Positions 39,195-50,791 of a stretch of 64,000 nucleotides of DNA are shown one piece after another (the stretch's first letter is position 1; every line of letters begins with the position of its first letter). Under the pieces are notes generated by a model, which was given only the letters and a program-made list of their open reading frames with translations, did no database searches and was not told where the DNA came from. Origin of the DNA: Cladocopium goreaui (taxonomy: Eukaryota; Sar; Dinophyceae; Suessiales; Symbiodiniaceae); contig CAMXCT020001755.1 in the NCBI GenBank assembly GCA_947184155.2, positions 62,001 to 126,000 of the forward strand, written 5' to 3'. The position numbers and the translations under genes are program-made.

Positions 39195-40010
39195 ATATAT
39201 AGGTATATATCTTATGTCGACACTTTTCTGTTAAAACCCCATTTGCAGGATTTTCCACTGCCATTTTTGATTACCAGAGGGTATCGGCCCTGCGAGTTTC
39301 TCAGCTGTCGGCAGATGAGGCCAGGACTTTTGGCAGCTCAAGGTCTACAGGATGCGTGGGGAAACTCGGACCCGGGGACCTAGGGGACCTCGGAAGGATA
39401 TGGGGGGCCAAAGTATACCCTGTGAATAGAGATTGTAAGCACAGAATATTTGACAATCTGATGACAGCTTAATTCATATTTCACGACGTATATCATTTAA
39501 TGTGTGTATATATATATATGTATGTATGTATATATATAGATGCTACCTCCCCTAAGACCTACCTGATATATCCTTGACATCCTCTTTCTTACTGCTTATA
39601 TTATCACTTGTTGTAACACTAACTACAGCCGGAAAGTACCTGTTCAATTGCAATAAACAATACCGTACGCACTACACATGTATTGAAATTTGGTCACTCT
39701 ACTGCGACCACTGTGGCCAAATGCAAGGTTTGAATATATGATTCATTTCTGATTGATGCAATTTTTCGCCACAGAATCTGAAACTATTTTCTTGTCTTGT
39801 TTCCAAGACCTTCTAAAGGGACTCTTGTCAGGAAGTTATTGACTTCAAGACTTAAGTAGCACTGTTTCTTTTCCACAGGTGGCATCCTTTTCTAGAGGAA
39901 TACTGCACATTTTGAAAGTCTCTTTGAAGGGTATGGCCCGCTCTAGTAGTGCTGCACCTTCTTAAGAGAACATTGTAGTCATGATACAACACTGTTGAAC
40001 AGATAAACTT
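39195..40010. other. Unique spacer with one open GC-rich patch
   Basis: 39238-39440 is open in a + frame (STAIFDYQRVSALRVSQLSA), but its first part, GATTACCAGAGGGTA at about 39270-39284, is also the end of the TACCCTCTGGTAATC inverted-repeat family. I therefore do not call it an exon. The rest shows nothing recognisable. Confidence 0.4.
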
Positions 40011-40014
40011 TTGT

Positions 40015-40200
40015 ACTACCAGTAGTACCGCACAAGGAGGTGGTGGAAGTTTCAAGAATTGGAAACCTACAGGAGAGGTTGCTTGTTGTGAATCACGGAT
40101 TGCAGAGCGAATCCACTGATGGACCGGTGGTTGGAGTTGTGTTTTTCGGAGTGGTTGCAGTGATTGCAGTGGTCACCTCACCACAACTGCTGGATGTAGT
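40015..40200 (+). mobile_element. Satellite-linked ~190-bp element, copy 2
   Basis: Same element as at 15548-15740 (inverted) and 40985-41175. It starts at CCAGTAGTACCGCACAAGG and ends CACAACTGCTGGATGTAG, directly joined to a GTAGT satellite. Confidence 0.7.
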
Positions 40201-41740
40201 TGTAGTTGTAGTGTAGTGTAGTGGAGTTGTAGTTGTAGTGTAGTATAATTGGTGTAGTGTAGTTGCAGTTGCAGTTGTAGTTGTGGTGTGGTGTAGTTAG
40301 TGTAGTGTAGTGAAGTGTAGAGTAGTGTAGTAGTGTAGTGAAGTGTTGTGTACTGTAGTGTGGTATGGTGTAGTGTAGTCTAGTGCTACTGCTACTGCTA
40401 CTGCTGCTGCTGCTGCTGCCACTACTACTACTACTGCTGCTGCTGCTGCTACTACTACTACTACTACTAGTACTACGAGTACTACTAGTACTACTAGTAC
40501 TACTAGTACCACTAGTACCACTAGTACTACTAGTACTACTAGTACTACTAGTACTACTAGTACTACTAGTACTACTAGTACTAGTACTAGTACTAGTACT
40601 AGTACTACTACTACTACTAATATTTCTACTACTACTACTACTACTACTAGTACTAGTAGTACTAGTAGTACTAGTAGTACTAGTAGTACTAGTACTACTA
40701 CTACTAGTACTACGAGTACTACGAGTACTACGAGTACTACGAGTACTACGAGTACTACTAGTACTACGAGTACTACTAGTACTACTAGTACTACTAGTAC
40801 TACTAATACTGCTAGTACTAGTACTAGTACTAGTACTAGTACTAGTACTACTACTACTACTACGACGGTGATCAACAGTAGTACTACTACTTCTGCTACT
40901 TCTGCTACTTCTGCTACAACTACAATTACAACTACACTACAATTACACTACTCTAATTACACTGCAGTTCGCTACAAATACAAGTACAAATACGACTACC
41001 AGTAGTACCGCACATGGCAGTGGCGGAAATTTCAAGGATAGGACACTATAGGAGAGGTGAGTTGTTGTGATGCATGGATGGCAAAGCGAATCCATTGATG
41101 GACCGAAAGGTGGTTGGAGTTGTAATGTGGAGTGGCTGCAGTGGTCACCTCAACCACAACTGCTGGATGTAATGTGGTGTAGAGTGCAGTGCAAAGTACC
41201 ATGTTTCAGTTGTAGTTGTATTGTAGTGTAGTTGTAGCTGTAGATGATGTAGTTGTAGTTGTAGTTGTAATGTTGTAATCTTGTAGTTGTAGCTGTAGTA
41301 GCCGTTGTAGCTGTAGTTGCAGTTGTAGTGGTGTTCAATTGTGGTGAAGTGTGGTGAAGTGGAGTGTAGTGTAGTGTAGTGTAGTGGAGTTGTAGCTGCA
41401 GTTGTAGTTGCAGTTGTATTGGCTGCAGCTGTGGTTGCTGTTTGTTCCAGTTGCAATTGTTCTTGTTGATGTAGTAGTTGATGTAGTAGTTGTTGTTGTG
41501 GTTGTCGCGTGGTGTAGTGGTAGTGTAGTGGTAGTGTAGTGGAGTGTAGTTGTAGTTGTAGTTATAGCTGTAGCTGTAGTGTAGTGTAGTGGTATTGGTA
41601 GTCGTAGCTGTAGCTGTTGTAGTTACAGTTGAAATAGTAGAAGGAGTAGTAGTAGCAGTAGCAGTACCAGTAGGAGTAGGAGCAGGAGTAGGACTAGGAG
41701 TAGTAGCAGTTGTAGAAGTAGTATACTATTTCAAGAGAGT
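40200..41740. repeat. GTAGT satellite and TAC/TAG triplet arrays
   Basis: (GTAGT)n-type sequence at 40200-40380 and 41170-41740, with a 480-bp triplet array of TACTACTAG units at 40383-40865. The triplet array is rich in CTAG and ACTAGT palindromes. Codon-like runs of Leu or Val in translation are artefacts. Confidence 0.9.
40985..41175 (+). mobile_element. Satellite-linked ~190-bp element, copy 3
   Basis: It carries CCAGTAGTACCGCACATGG at the left and GGTCACCTCAACCACAACTG near the right end. It is diverged from copy 2 by scattered substitutions and again flanked by GTAGT satellite. Confidence 0.7.
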
Positions 41741-41814
41741 ACTACATCCATTCAGGGACTTTTTCCAAACTAAGATTTTCCTCAACAGCGCAAGCTAATG
41801 GGGTCTTCAGCCCA

Positions 41815-42600
41815 GAATAGCTCCGGTGTGAAGGTTCCGGAAAAGGTCTAGGAGGCTTTGGTGCAGAGAGGTCAGGTTGAACAGGGTTCCGGAGAAGGTT
41901 CCAGAGAAGGTTCCAGAGAAGGTTCCAGAGAAGGTTCCAGGAAGCCTTGGTGCAAAGCCAAGTCAGGTTCAAGAGGGTTCCGGAGAAGGTTCCAGAAAAG
42001 GTTCCGGAGAAGGTCCAGGGGAGTTTGGTGGAGAGCCAGCTCAGGTTCAACAGGGTTCCGGAATCTTAGAAAAGATTCCGGAGAAGGTCTGGGAGGCTTT
42101 GGTGCAGAGCCAGGTCATGTTGAAGGGTTCCGGATAAGGTTCTGGTGAAGGTCTGGGAGGCTTTGTTTGGTGCAGAGCCAGGTCAGGTTCAACAGGGTTC
42201 CGGAGAAGGTTCCGGAGAAGGTTCCGGAGAAGGTTCCGGCAGAGCCGGATCAGGTTCAACAGGGTTCTGAAGAAGGTTAGGCTTTGGTGCAGAGCCAGGT
42301 CAGGTTCAACAGGGTTCCAGAGAAGGTTCCGGTGAAGGTCTGGGAGGCTTTGGTGCAGAAGGGGGGCTTTGGTGCAGAGCCAGGTCAGGTTCAACAGGGT
42401 TCCGGAGAAGGTTGTGGAGAAGGTCTGGGAGGCTTTGGAGCAGAGCCAGGTCAGGTTCAACAGGAGCTCTTAGGAGGCCTTGGTGCAAAGCCAAGTTAGG
42501 TTCAACGGGTTTCGGAGAAGGTCGCAGAGAAGGTCCCGGAGAAGGTTTTGGGAATCTTTGGTGCAGGGCCAGGTCAGGTTCCAACAAGTTCAGCAGGGTT
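41815..42600. repeat. GGTTCCGGAGAA minisatellite
   Basis: Nested units: a 12-bp subunit, GGTTCCGGAGAA, repeated one to four times, then a roughly 45-bp block (TCTGGGAGGCTTTGGTGCAG - AGCCAGGTCAGGTTCAACAG). About a dozen higher units differ in the number of 12-mers. Open frames across it are by-products. Confidence 0.9.
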
Positions 42601-42700
42601 TCCAGCGCTTGGCTTCGCAGCAGGCGTCAGAAAGGTTTAATAAAAATAAAATGTTGCAGCTGTTGGGGATACCACCGAAGCTTATTTCTAAATATTACTG
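42600..42700 (+). repeat. Tail of the minisatellite family
   Basis: Shared with about 968-1055: TTTCCAGCGCTTGGCTTCGC, then AAAGGTTTAATAAAAATAAA, then GCAGCTGTTGGGGATACCAC and AAGCTT. It marks the end of the dispersed unit. Confidence 0.75.
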
Positions 42701-42995
42701 CATCTATTGAGGCATTCCAGACAAAGCAATGTTACATTTTCTTGAAGGAATGCCCACCATGTCTAAGGAATGTGTCATTTTTCGATGTTATGCTACACTA
42801 CATTATTATTTTTAGTTTGTTACTGTTTTAAATGCATACTGCATAGACTAAGAGGAATCTCGTATTAAAGTAATCAAAAGTGTCAGTTTCCCAGTGCATC
42901 AGGTTTGGTCTACCCAGAAAGGTTTGTGGCAAAAACAAAGATTTCGGAGGGATGTCTCACTGAATCGGTACACAATGGCTCAGACAACTTCTTCA

Positions 42996-43078
42996 AGATT
43001 CAAGATTCAAGGCTCAATCTCTTGAATCCAGAGAGGTTGGATTCAAGAAGTTTTTTCTGAGCCTTGAATCTCGAATCT
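42996..43078. repeat. Imperfect inverted repeat
   Basis: The left arm AGATTCAAGATTCAAGGCTC... pairs with the right arm ...GAGCCTTGAATCTCGAATCT. Inner arms CTTGAATCCA / TGGATTCAAG extend the stem. Arms are about 35-40 nt with a small internal loop. Confidence 0.75.
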
Positions 43079-43419
43079 GAGGTAGTATGGGAAACCTCCA
43101 GAAAATGCTCTAAGTTTAAAAGTCAAGAATACGTAAGCAAATACTGCAAATACCGGCTATTCTGCTAAAAAGGTAGGTCTTCGGGGGTACCATATATGTC
43201 CAATAATATACCCATTTATGCTGACTGACATGCTTTCCTCTCCTCAGTGATCAGGTGTTTGGTTGCGATGGCGGAGGACACACTTTATTTTTTCCGCGAG
43301 TGGGCGGTTTGGGGTCAATCCTTCACTCTTGTGTTCTCTCTGCCTACCTGGCCAGATATTCAAACAGCGTTTTTAAAGCAACTATTTGGTGTTTTCTTTC
43401 ATGTTAAGACAACAGCAAT

Positions 43420-44935
43420 AATTTCAATATATATCTATATCTATATCTATATATCTATATATGTATATCTATATATCTATATATCTATATATGTATCTAT
43501 CTATATATCTTTATATCTATATATCTATATATCTAGAAATCTATGCATTTTATATATTAAATACTACATATTATATGTTGTATATGGTATATTATACATA
43601 ATATATAGTTAATTATTTATTATATATTATATATTAAATACGACATGTTACATATAATATCCTATAGATTGTATACTATATTTGATCTTATTTATATAAT
43701 TTACTATATATTGTATATTATATAATATCTATTATATAATATATTTTATGTATTATATATCATATATTATCTTTTTTATATCATATATTATCTATTATAC
43801 ATTATATTTTGTCTATAATATTTTAAATATTGTTTATTTTATTTCAATTATTATATATTATTTATATATATCCTATTCTATATATTCTTTTTCAAATATT
43901 CTACTATATCTTGTATATTTTATACAATATATAATCTAATATAAATAAATATATATATATGATATTATATTGTATATAAGTATGGTATAGAATATATTAT
44001 ATAACATATACTTATATTTTATTATATATTATATATTTTGTATTATATATTATATATTTCATTTTATATATTATATACTATATATTATTTGTTTTTTATT
44101 ATATATTATATATAATTCATATTGTATTATATATATTTTAAATAATTTGTATTATTTATTTTATATTTTATATTATATATATTATATATATATATTTTTT
44201 TATATTTATATATATATATTTGTATTATAGCATACTATATTTTATTATATGATATTATTTATTTTATTAGATATATTTTGTATTATATATTAAATATTAT
44301 ATATATATATTGATAATATATATTAAATATTAAATATTTCATATTGTAACTTAATTATCATATAGTTTTTGTAAATATATATAGATTATATATTAAATAT
44401 ATTATTTATATTTTACATATATATATATATTAATCTTTTTTATTTGTACATTATACATCATATATCATATATTTTTTGTATATTATATTATGATATTACT
44501 ATATTATATATATTAGTATATATTATATATTATATATTGATTTCAATTATATATCTTATGTTATATATACATTATTTATTGTATATCTTTATATTATATA
44601 GTATTTTAAAAATTATATATATATATATTTTTTATATTTATTATATTTAAAATATAGTATATATATAATATATGATAGATATATTTATTATTAAATACAA
44701 CTAGACCATGTTATATTAAATATTTTCTATTGTATTTTAGATATAATATAATATACATTTTTTTTTAAAAAACATATTATATATATATATTAAATATTGT
44801 ATATTATAAATTATTCATTACATATTATATATTTTATATATACTTATTATATTATATATACTATATATATATTATGTATTTAAAATTTTGTATTATTTAT
44901 TATACGCACATTTTTGAAATATAAATTTATACTTG
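43420..44935. repeat. AT-only low-complexity block
   Basis: About 1.5 kb with almost no G or C, starting with (TATATC)n and passing into irregular TATATTA/ATATTT sequence. It is bounded by ordinary sequence on both sides. It could act as a DNA-unwinding region, but nothing shows a function. Confidence 0.9.
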
Positions 44936-47229
44936 AGATGTTCAACCCACAGGAGCCTCCTGGTGGAGCTCCGGCTGCTCCAGCGTGGCCCAGCCATTTT
45001 TTGGGGTGAAAAAATGGTGGAAAATCAGTAAGAAACACCAAAAAACCATGGGATTTTTGGGAATTTTGTTGGGGTTAAACATGGTTTAACCGTTAAAATT
45101 TGAATTTCGGAAAGCAACAAATACATATGTGGAATTTGAAGCATAGCTGGGCGTGAAGCACCAACGAAGATTTGGATTCATTGGGGATACTGATGGGGTA
45201 CGGTTGGGGATTCTGCCATCAAGAACTGTATGTGAATATACACAATAGCCAGGGATTTAAGTGTAAACAGGGAATTTTGCACCCTAAATGGCGAACATGG
45301 GAACCCGTGGATTTTGGTCAATACATGGGGGGTCCAAAGACAGTATATGGGGATTGAATCAATAAATGGGAACTTTGCCATCAAAAATTGGGATTTAGGC
45401 ATTTCTCTCGTTTTGTTACCGGAGGCCGGAGACCATTGCTTTTACTCTTATATATGACGGATGTGCAATTGTCAATACTTTCAAGCAGATGGTCAGTTCC
45501 CATGGTTGGAACTGAGCAACTTTCAACTTTTGAGGACACACACACGCACGAACCAATGGAATAGACCGTTGACCCAGTTGCTGAGGCCCACACATTGCAT
45601 AGAAGTGGTGAGTGTCAGTGGCTTGGATGGTAGTTTCCAGACTGCCCGGGAGCCAAGGTAGTCTGACCAGGTCAAGAAATGCAGGTTTTTTTGCGCCTCG
45701 AAAAATGATAGAAACTGGACATTATGTCCATGATATTCTATACAGATGAGCAGCAAATAGGAGGTAGTCATGGATGTGAATAACTGCCCGAATATTGTTC
45801 AGAATGGGTTTTGATCCAGCAAGACAGAAACAACATCCCCTTTCCATTTTCAAACCATGGGGTTTTCTACATGGCACGGCACATGAGGTCTATCGCGTCC
45901 CAATTCCATCACTCTGCACGGCCTTGAACTTCTGTTACAAGACGGGCTGGGCAGCTGGGCCCCGTTTTCTCCGATATCATTTGGGTATGGATCAATACCT
46001 ATAAATACCATTTTTAGGGGGATGAATATCCATTTACCAGCTATTTTGATGTTCACCAGGGGTACAAGGTTTTGACACACTGCCATTTCACACACTGTTG
46101 CTTTGGAGCTGTGCGAGCCGCAGGAGCACAACTTGCTTATTGTGTCGCAGATGGCACGTTTGACTTCCCTGGTACTGGGGTCTATGCCTGGCACCCACAA
46201 CCAAAATGTGGGTGTTTCTCAGATTTGGGAGGTTTCGAAGAGTTGAGGCCCATGATTTTTTTTCCACCAATTCTGGATGATTTTGGGGTTCCCATTTGAA
46301 GAACCGCCGCCAAATGTTGGGGTTCTCTATGATCAAGGCGCCTTTGAAGTCATCCCTTCAGAAATGGGAAAGTCCTGGCAGTTGCTAAGGCTCCTAAGGG
46401 TGGTAGCCAGGCTAAATTTCAAGAGTTTCAAGTGGAATTCGGCATGGTTCATCATTCCAAGTCCTGCCAGGCAGCTGTGCCGAGGGCTTGCAACTGGTAT
46501 TCAACCTTTACAACAGTGTCTTGACGAATTGGTGGGACATTTCAACGGACAGCGATGTGCTGAAGGTTGCGGGACCTGATACCCGGTCCAATTATATACG
46601 TGAATTTCCATCGTGCATCAGAGGGTTTCCCACCACTCAGATTACTGAGTACTTTCAAGCAGCAAGGGTAGATTTGGAACTGAGATCTTAGGTGCATATT
46701 CTAACCCTCTGCAGAAACAGAAGGTTGATTCTTCTTGAAATTTATATGATTGGGCGACGTGGCTTGTTTGAATCAATGCGCAAATCAGCAAGATCATAGT
46801 TCTAAGAGTCTGAAGAACTTGAGTCTCTTGAGATCTTTAGTTGGATCTACCCAGAGTGATGGGATAGGATTTTCCGTGTGATGGTGTGTACCTCCCCCTC
46901 AATTTTAATGGCAGCACAAATGCTGGATCCTTTCGACCATTTTTGACCAGAATTCATCAGTTGTTCCATTTTCGTGGACTGACAACTCTGAGGTGAGACG
47001 AGCTGTGCGCACGACAACCCTGGTGTGAGGCAGGCACTGATTTTTGGGATGCATGCTGGTAGATTGGTGGAGCGGTGAAACAAGCAGAATCCCACTTGGT
47101 GCAGGATATGAACCAGTTATAAGTTATACACATATATGTGTATATACAAACATATATCGGACAGGTAGATACAAAACCTATTTATGCGTATCATGTACGT
47201 GTATATATATATAATACATTATAATAGCG

Positions 47230-47261
<32 letters not shown>

Positions 47262-47387
47262 CCGTGTGTGTATATATATGTATATATACATACACATACA
47301 ACCTGCTCTCCTAATGAGTTGGAGGGTCCCTGCAGGTCGGGATTTTCTTTACCCCATCGGCTTGATGAGCCCCACAGTTTGCCATGC

Positions 47388-47500
47388 CCCTGTTTTGTCT
47401 ATGCACTGCTGCTTGACTTACCCTCTGGTAAACACAGCTATTGAACATGGCCCATTTATATGATTTACCTCTGAAAATGGTGACTTTCGACAGCTATGTC
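47388..47500. mobile_element. Introner-like element, degraded copy
   Basis: It shares TACCCTCTGGTAA at its left and GAACATGGCCCATTTATA internally with the 16.5 kb and 60.7 kb copies. The right inverted repeat is degraded. Confidence 0.4.
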
Positions 47501-49256
47501 AAATTATGGCTGTTTAGTGACCTTGTTTTGGGATTTCTTTGAGCACCTTGCCAACAATCTTCCTTTCCGCTGGAGGAGCATCTCCATATCCACGGACATG
47601 TCGATGATTTGCTCAGCTGAAGGGAACTTCTTCAAGGTTTATAAGGTGGGGAAGAAAAGTTGGGGGCCGATTCGATCCACCCGGGAAAGCCCTGCAATTT
47701 GGGGACTCCTTGATTTGATGGAGCAAAGATTTCTTGCTCCAATGCAAACTGCAATGGCCGTAATCCTGAAGTGTGACAATGGTCCCAATACACTTAATGG
47801 GTACAGAAATGGTAATTTACCGTCATTACAACATGCACGATGGGTGAAACTAGCAATGGCAGATTCTACTAATATCGCCAGCATTTCCTTGGAGTGAATC
47901 ATGACTTGATGTCCTACTGGAAGCACAATGCTGATGACTTGCTATGTAGTGACATGGTAGGATGTCTTGCCGCGCACCCAAAAATCACCCACTGTCAGTT
48001 TCAGTCCGCATGGGGGTAGAAGAGCTGATTTATACTGATCACTTCCGAGAGATACAGCGGTGTTTTCTAGGCAGCGGTTGACCCCCAACTTCCATTTGAT
48101 GATCTATTCTATGTGGGGGCATAGAAACGAATGGTTGGGATCATGGATATGATTTTCCAGTGTGAATCCTCAGTACCAACAGTATGTGAACTCGATGCTA
48201 CGTTGGCATTGGAGGTTTCAGAAGCTGAGGTTGGGATGCCAACCTCATGCCATGCTTCTGCTCCTTTCCGGTCCTTTTTTTGTGGGATATTTCGATCTTG
48301 ACAGGGGGACTATTTGAACTATGGTGGTTGATGAGCATGGTGATATCTGCCGAGAATTCCCTTGGGTTGGAGCCATTGTTGTTAGGCTCCCCTCAGGTTC
48401 CTTCACCATCAGCCTCTGCCACCTAGTGTTGGAGAAGACCTTGGCAAGTCTGAGGCCAAAAACACATCCTTGTCCGGTGGCCCCCAATATGGCAAGGGGA
48501 AATGATGATCAAGAATTGGATATATTGGATTAGCATATTCTCGGACAAACCCAACTGGTTGAGAAAACACAGGGATGATCTGTGAAGGCGGTTCGTTGGA
48601 GGGGTACATCCCGATGTCTCTAATTTTGTAAATTGGCTTGCAGTCCACTTTCCAACCAGTCCCCAGTAGAAGGGACCCCCTCATTTTTCACAAGCAAAGG
48701 GTACAAGTATGGTCCCAAAATGACCCAGCATTGGTATCAGGCTAAAGCCGGTCGAGCCTGCAAACCGCACAGGCATCTCCAATTTCTATTTTGAGGACCC
48801 AGTCATTGGTTCATTTTGGTTTGCGATCTTCTTCCTGGGTTCACAGAAAGCCACTGCCAAATCTAAACCACATTTCATCATATGGGACCACAAAATGAAC
48901 GGATTCAGTACTGAACCAGGGTTTCTTCCAGGGGTGTTGATTTATTGGAGGAAGGGATTGCATATTCACGCTTTTGTCAAATAATGTAAAATAAATGTTA
49001 AACTGCACAATCATGGTTTTCGCAACCCTCAGTTTCAGATGAATAAAGAGGTTCACCCAGCGGAAACGAGAAATCTATGCTTCCCGTAATCATGCTTCCG
49101 ACACGTTCCAACCTCCCATGTTCGCTGCTTACATCCATGCTTGGATACAAAAAAACATGGCGTCCTGTCTAACGAATGCAGTACACCCAATAAAATAACT
49201 CACTTGGCCATGACTTATACCGCTTTCTGCTAAGATTGGGGATAATGGTTTCTCTC

Positions 49257-49378
49257 TCTAATATACAATAATATACAATATTATACAATAATATACAACA
49301 ATATACAATAATATACAATAATATGCAATAATATACAATAATATACAATAATATACAATAATATACAATAATATACAT
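49257..49378. repeat. ATATACAATA tandem repeat
   Basis: About eleven copies of a 10-11-bp unit, AATATACAAT, with few substitutions. Confidence 0.9.
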
Positions 49379-50791
49379 ACATGTACTAATATATATATAT
49401 ATATACATATGTAGAGTTACATAGTAGTTGTCCACGTTATCCATTAAAGCTGCACCACTGGTCCTGGTGTTTCCTGACTCTCGCGAACCAAGGTTGGCAG
49501 CTCCCAAAAATTGTGGTGAACCACCGCGATGAAGCGCAGCAACATCCGGGATTTCTGGATGGTTCATCCCGCAAAATGTGGGTTTCAGGTGGTTTTCTGG
49601 ATGAGTTTATCACGTTGTATGATGTTTATTGATGTTTTGTAGGGACCAAAGAATTACCGAATCCCATATCACCAATGTAGTCGCATCAGTGCCATTTGGC
49701 ATGACATGTTGCTGAAACATTGGAATGTTGGAATGTGTTTGAGAAATAAATATGACTGAAAAACTTTGTTCCAAAGTAAAGCCCCGGAGCGTGACTAGGC
49801 AACAATGCTGCAGCTGTGCTGTTCCCCTTTGACAGAGGGAACCTGAAACATGACGAAGTGTTTAAAATGAACCGATCTTTGTCAGAAAGCAGATCCAACC
49901 CTTATCCCTGGGCCCATCAGGTCAAAAACCAGCAGAAACCATAGACTGCTGCATCGATTCTGTGTGTGAAACATATTTTGCATTTGGCACACGGATGTTT
50001 GATGATATTTAAGCAGGTGCCAAGCTCACAGCAATCCGCTTCACTAGTCATGTGATGGACAGACACAGCTGTAGTGCTGTGACTTATTGGATCCCCAGGA
50101 GTATGGGTTGTGCAATAGCTTGTGGCTCGAAACTGTCTTTCTCGGAGGACCCCAGAGCGGTCTGGCGTCCACAGATTTGAGCCACACATAGATTTTAAAG
50201 CGAAGAAACATGGAGCCGTGTGCAAAAATAATGAGCTGTTGGACTGTTTCTGGACAGAGCCGCAAGATCTGGTGGTTGATTGGTGGTCAAAAATCCAGGG
50301 CCTTCTTGTACGCGTTTTTTGAGGCATTTTGTACTGCTCTTGGACGCTTCTGTGAGACAGTCAAGAGTCCCACTCGATTGGGACGGGAGATTCTTGTAGC
50401 ACTCCAACAATGCACCTGGAGCACCCTGTGTCGTTTGCATCACACTCTTGTCGTAAATCTGAGAGGCAAGCTGTTCCGAAATGCTTCTTGTTGCACTAAA
50501 TGTGTTTCACACTGATCAGATTCATTGGCGGCACCACTTGTAGAACAGCGCTGAGAGCAGCCTTTGAAAGCGTCCGACTCGCAGGATTTTGGATCAGCAA
50601 GTAACGAAGGATTGTGCCGTCCAGCTTCAGATAGCAAGCATGACGGCCGTTCGATTCCTTGTTTTCTTCCTAGAAGTCCCATTTGCAGCAGGCGAGATTC
50701 TCATTTTTCGATGGAAAAAAAATGCCATGAAAAAGATTGTATCACAAGGATGTCAGGGTCGATGGTAGATCGGCTGATTGCCTGGTGCCAG

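Larger units (their letters stand above)
44936..50790 (+). other. Mostly non-coding; two candidate exons upstream of the GH81 gene
   Basis: At about 46461-46577 a segment behind an AG acceptor reads CAEGLQLVFNLYNSVLTNWW then DISTDSDVLKVAGPD. At about 47541-47637 another reads HLANNLPFRWRSISISTDMS then MICSAEGNFFKV. Both have exon-like composition and could be 5' exons of the GH81 gene or part of a separate gene; I do not recognise a family. A coding-like patch at 45600-45659 is weaker. The rest is intron-like, with a TA patch at 47200-47290 and a repeat at 49257. Confidence 0.3.

Noticed and set aside
37338-39383. 681-codon open frame
   Set aside because: Almost entirely ATTACATAC/CATAC microsatellite; open because the repeat contains no stop in that phase.
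39238-39440. Exon of an upstream GH81-gene segment
   Set aside because: Part of it is the end of the TACCCTCTGGTAATC repeat family, and no donor/acceptor pair joins it to a recognised exon.
40297-40875. Open frames of poly-Val/poly-Leu
   Set aside because: Products of the TAC/TAG triplet array.
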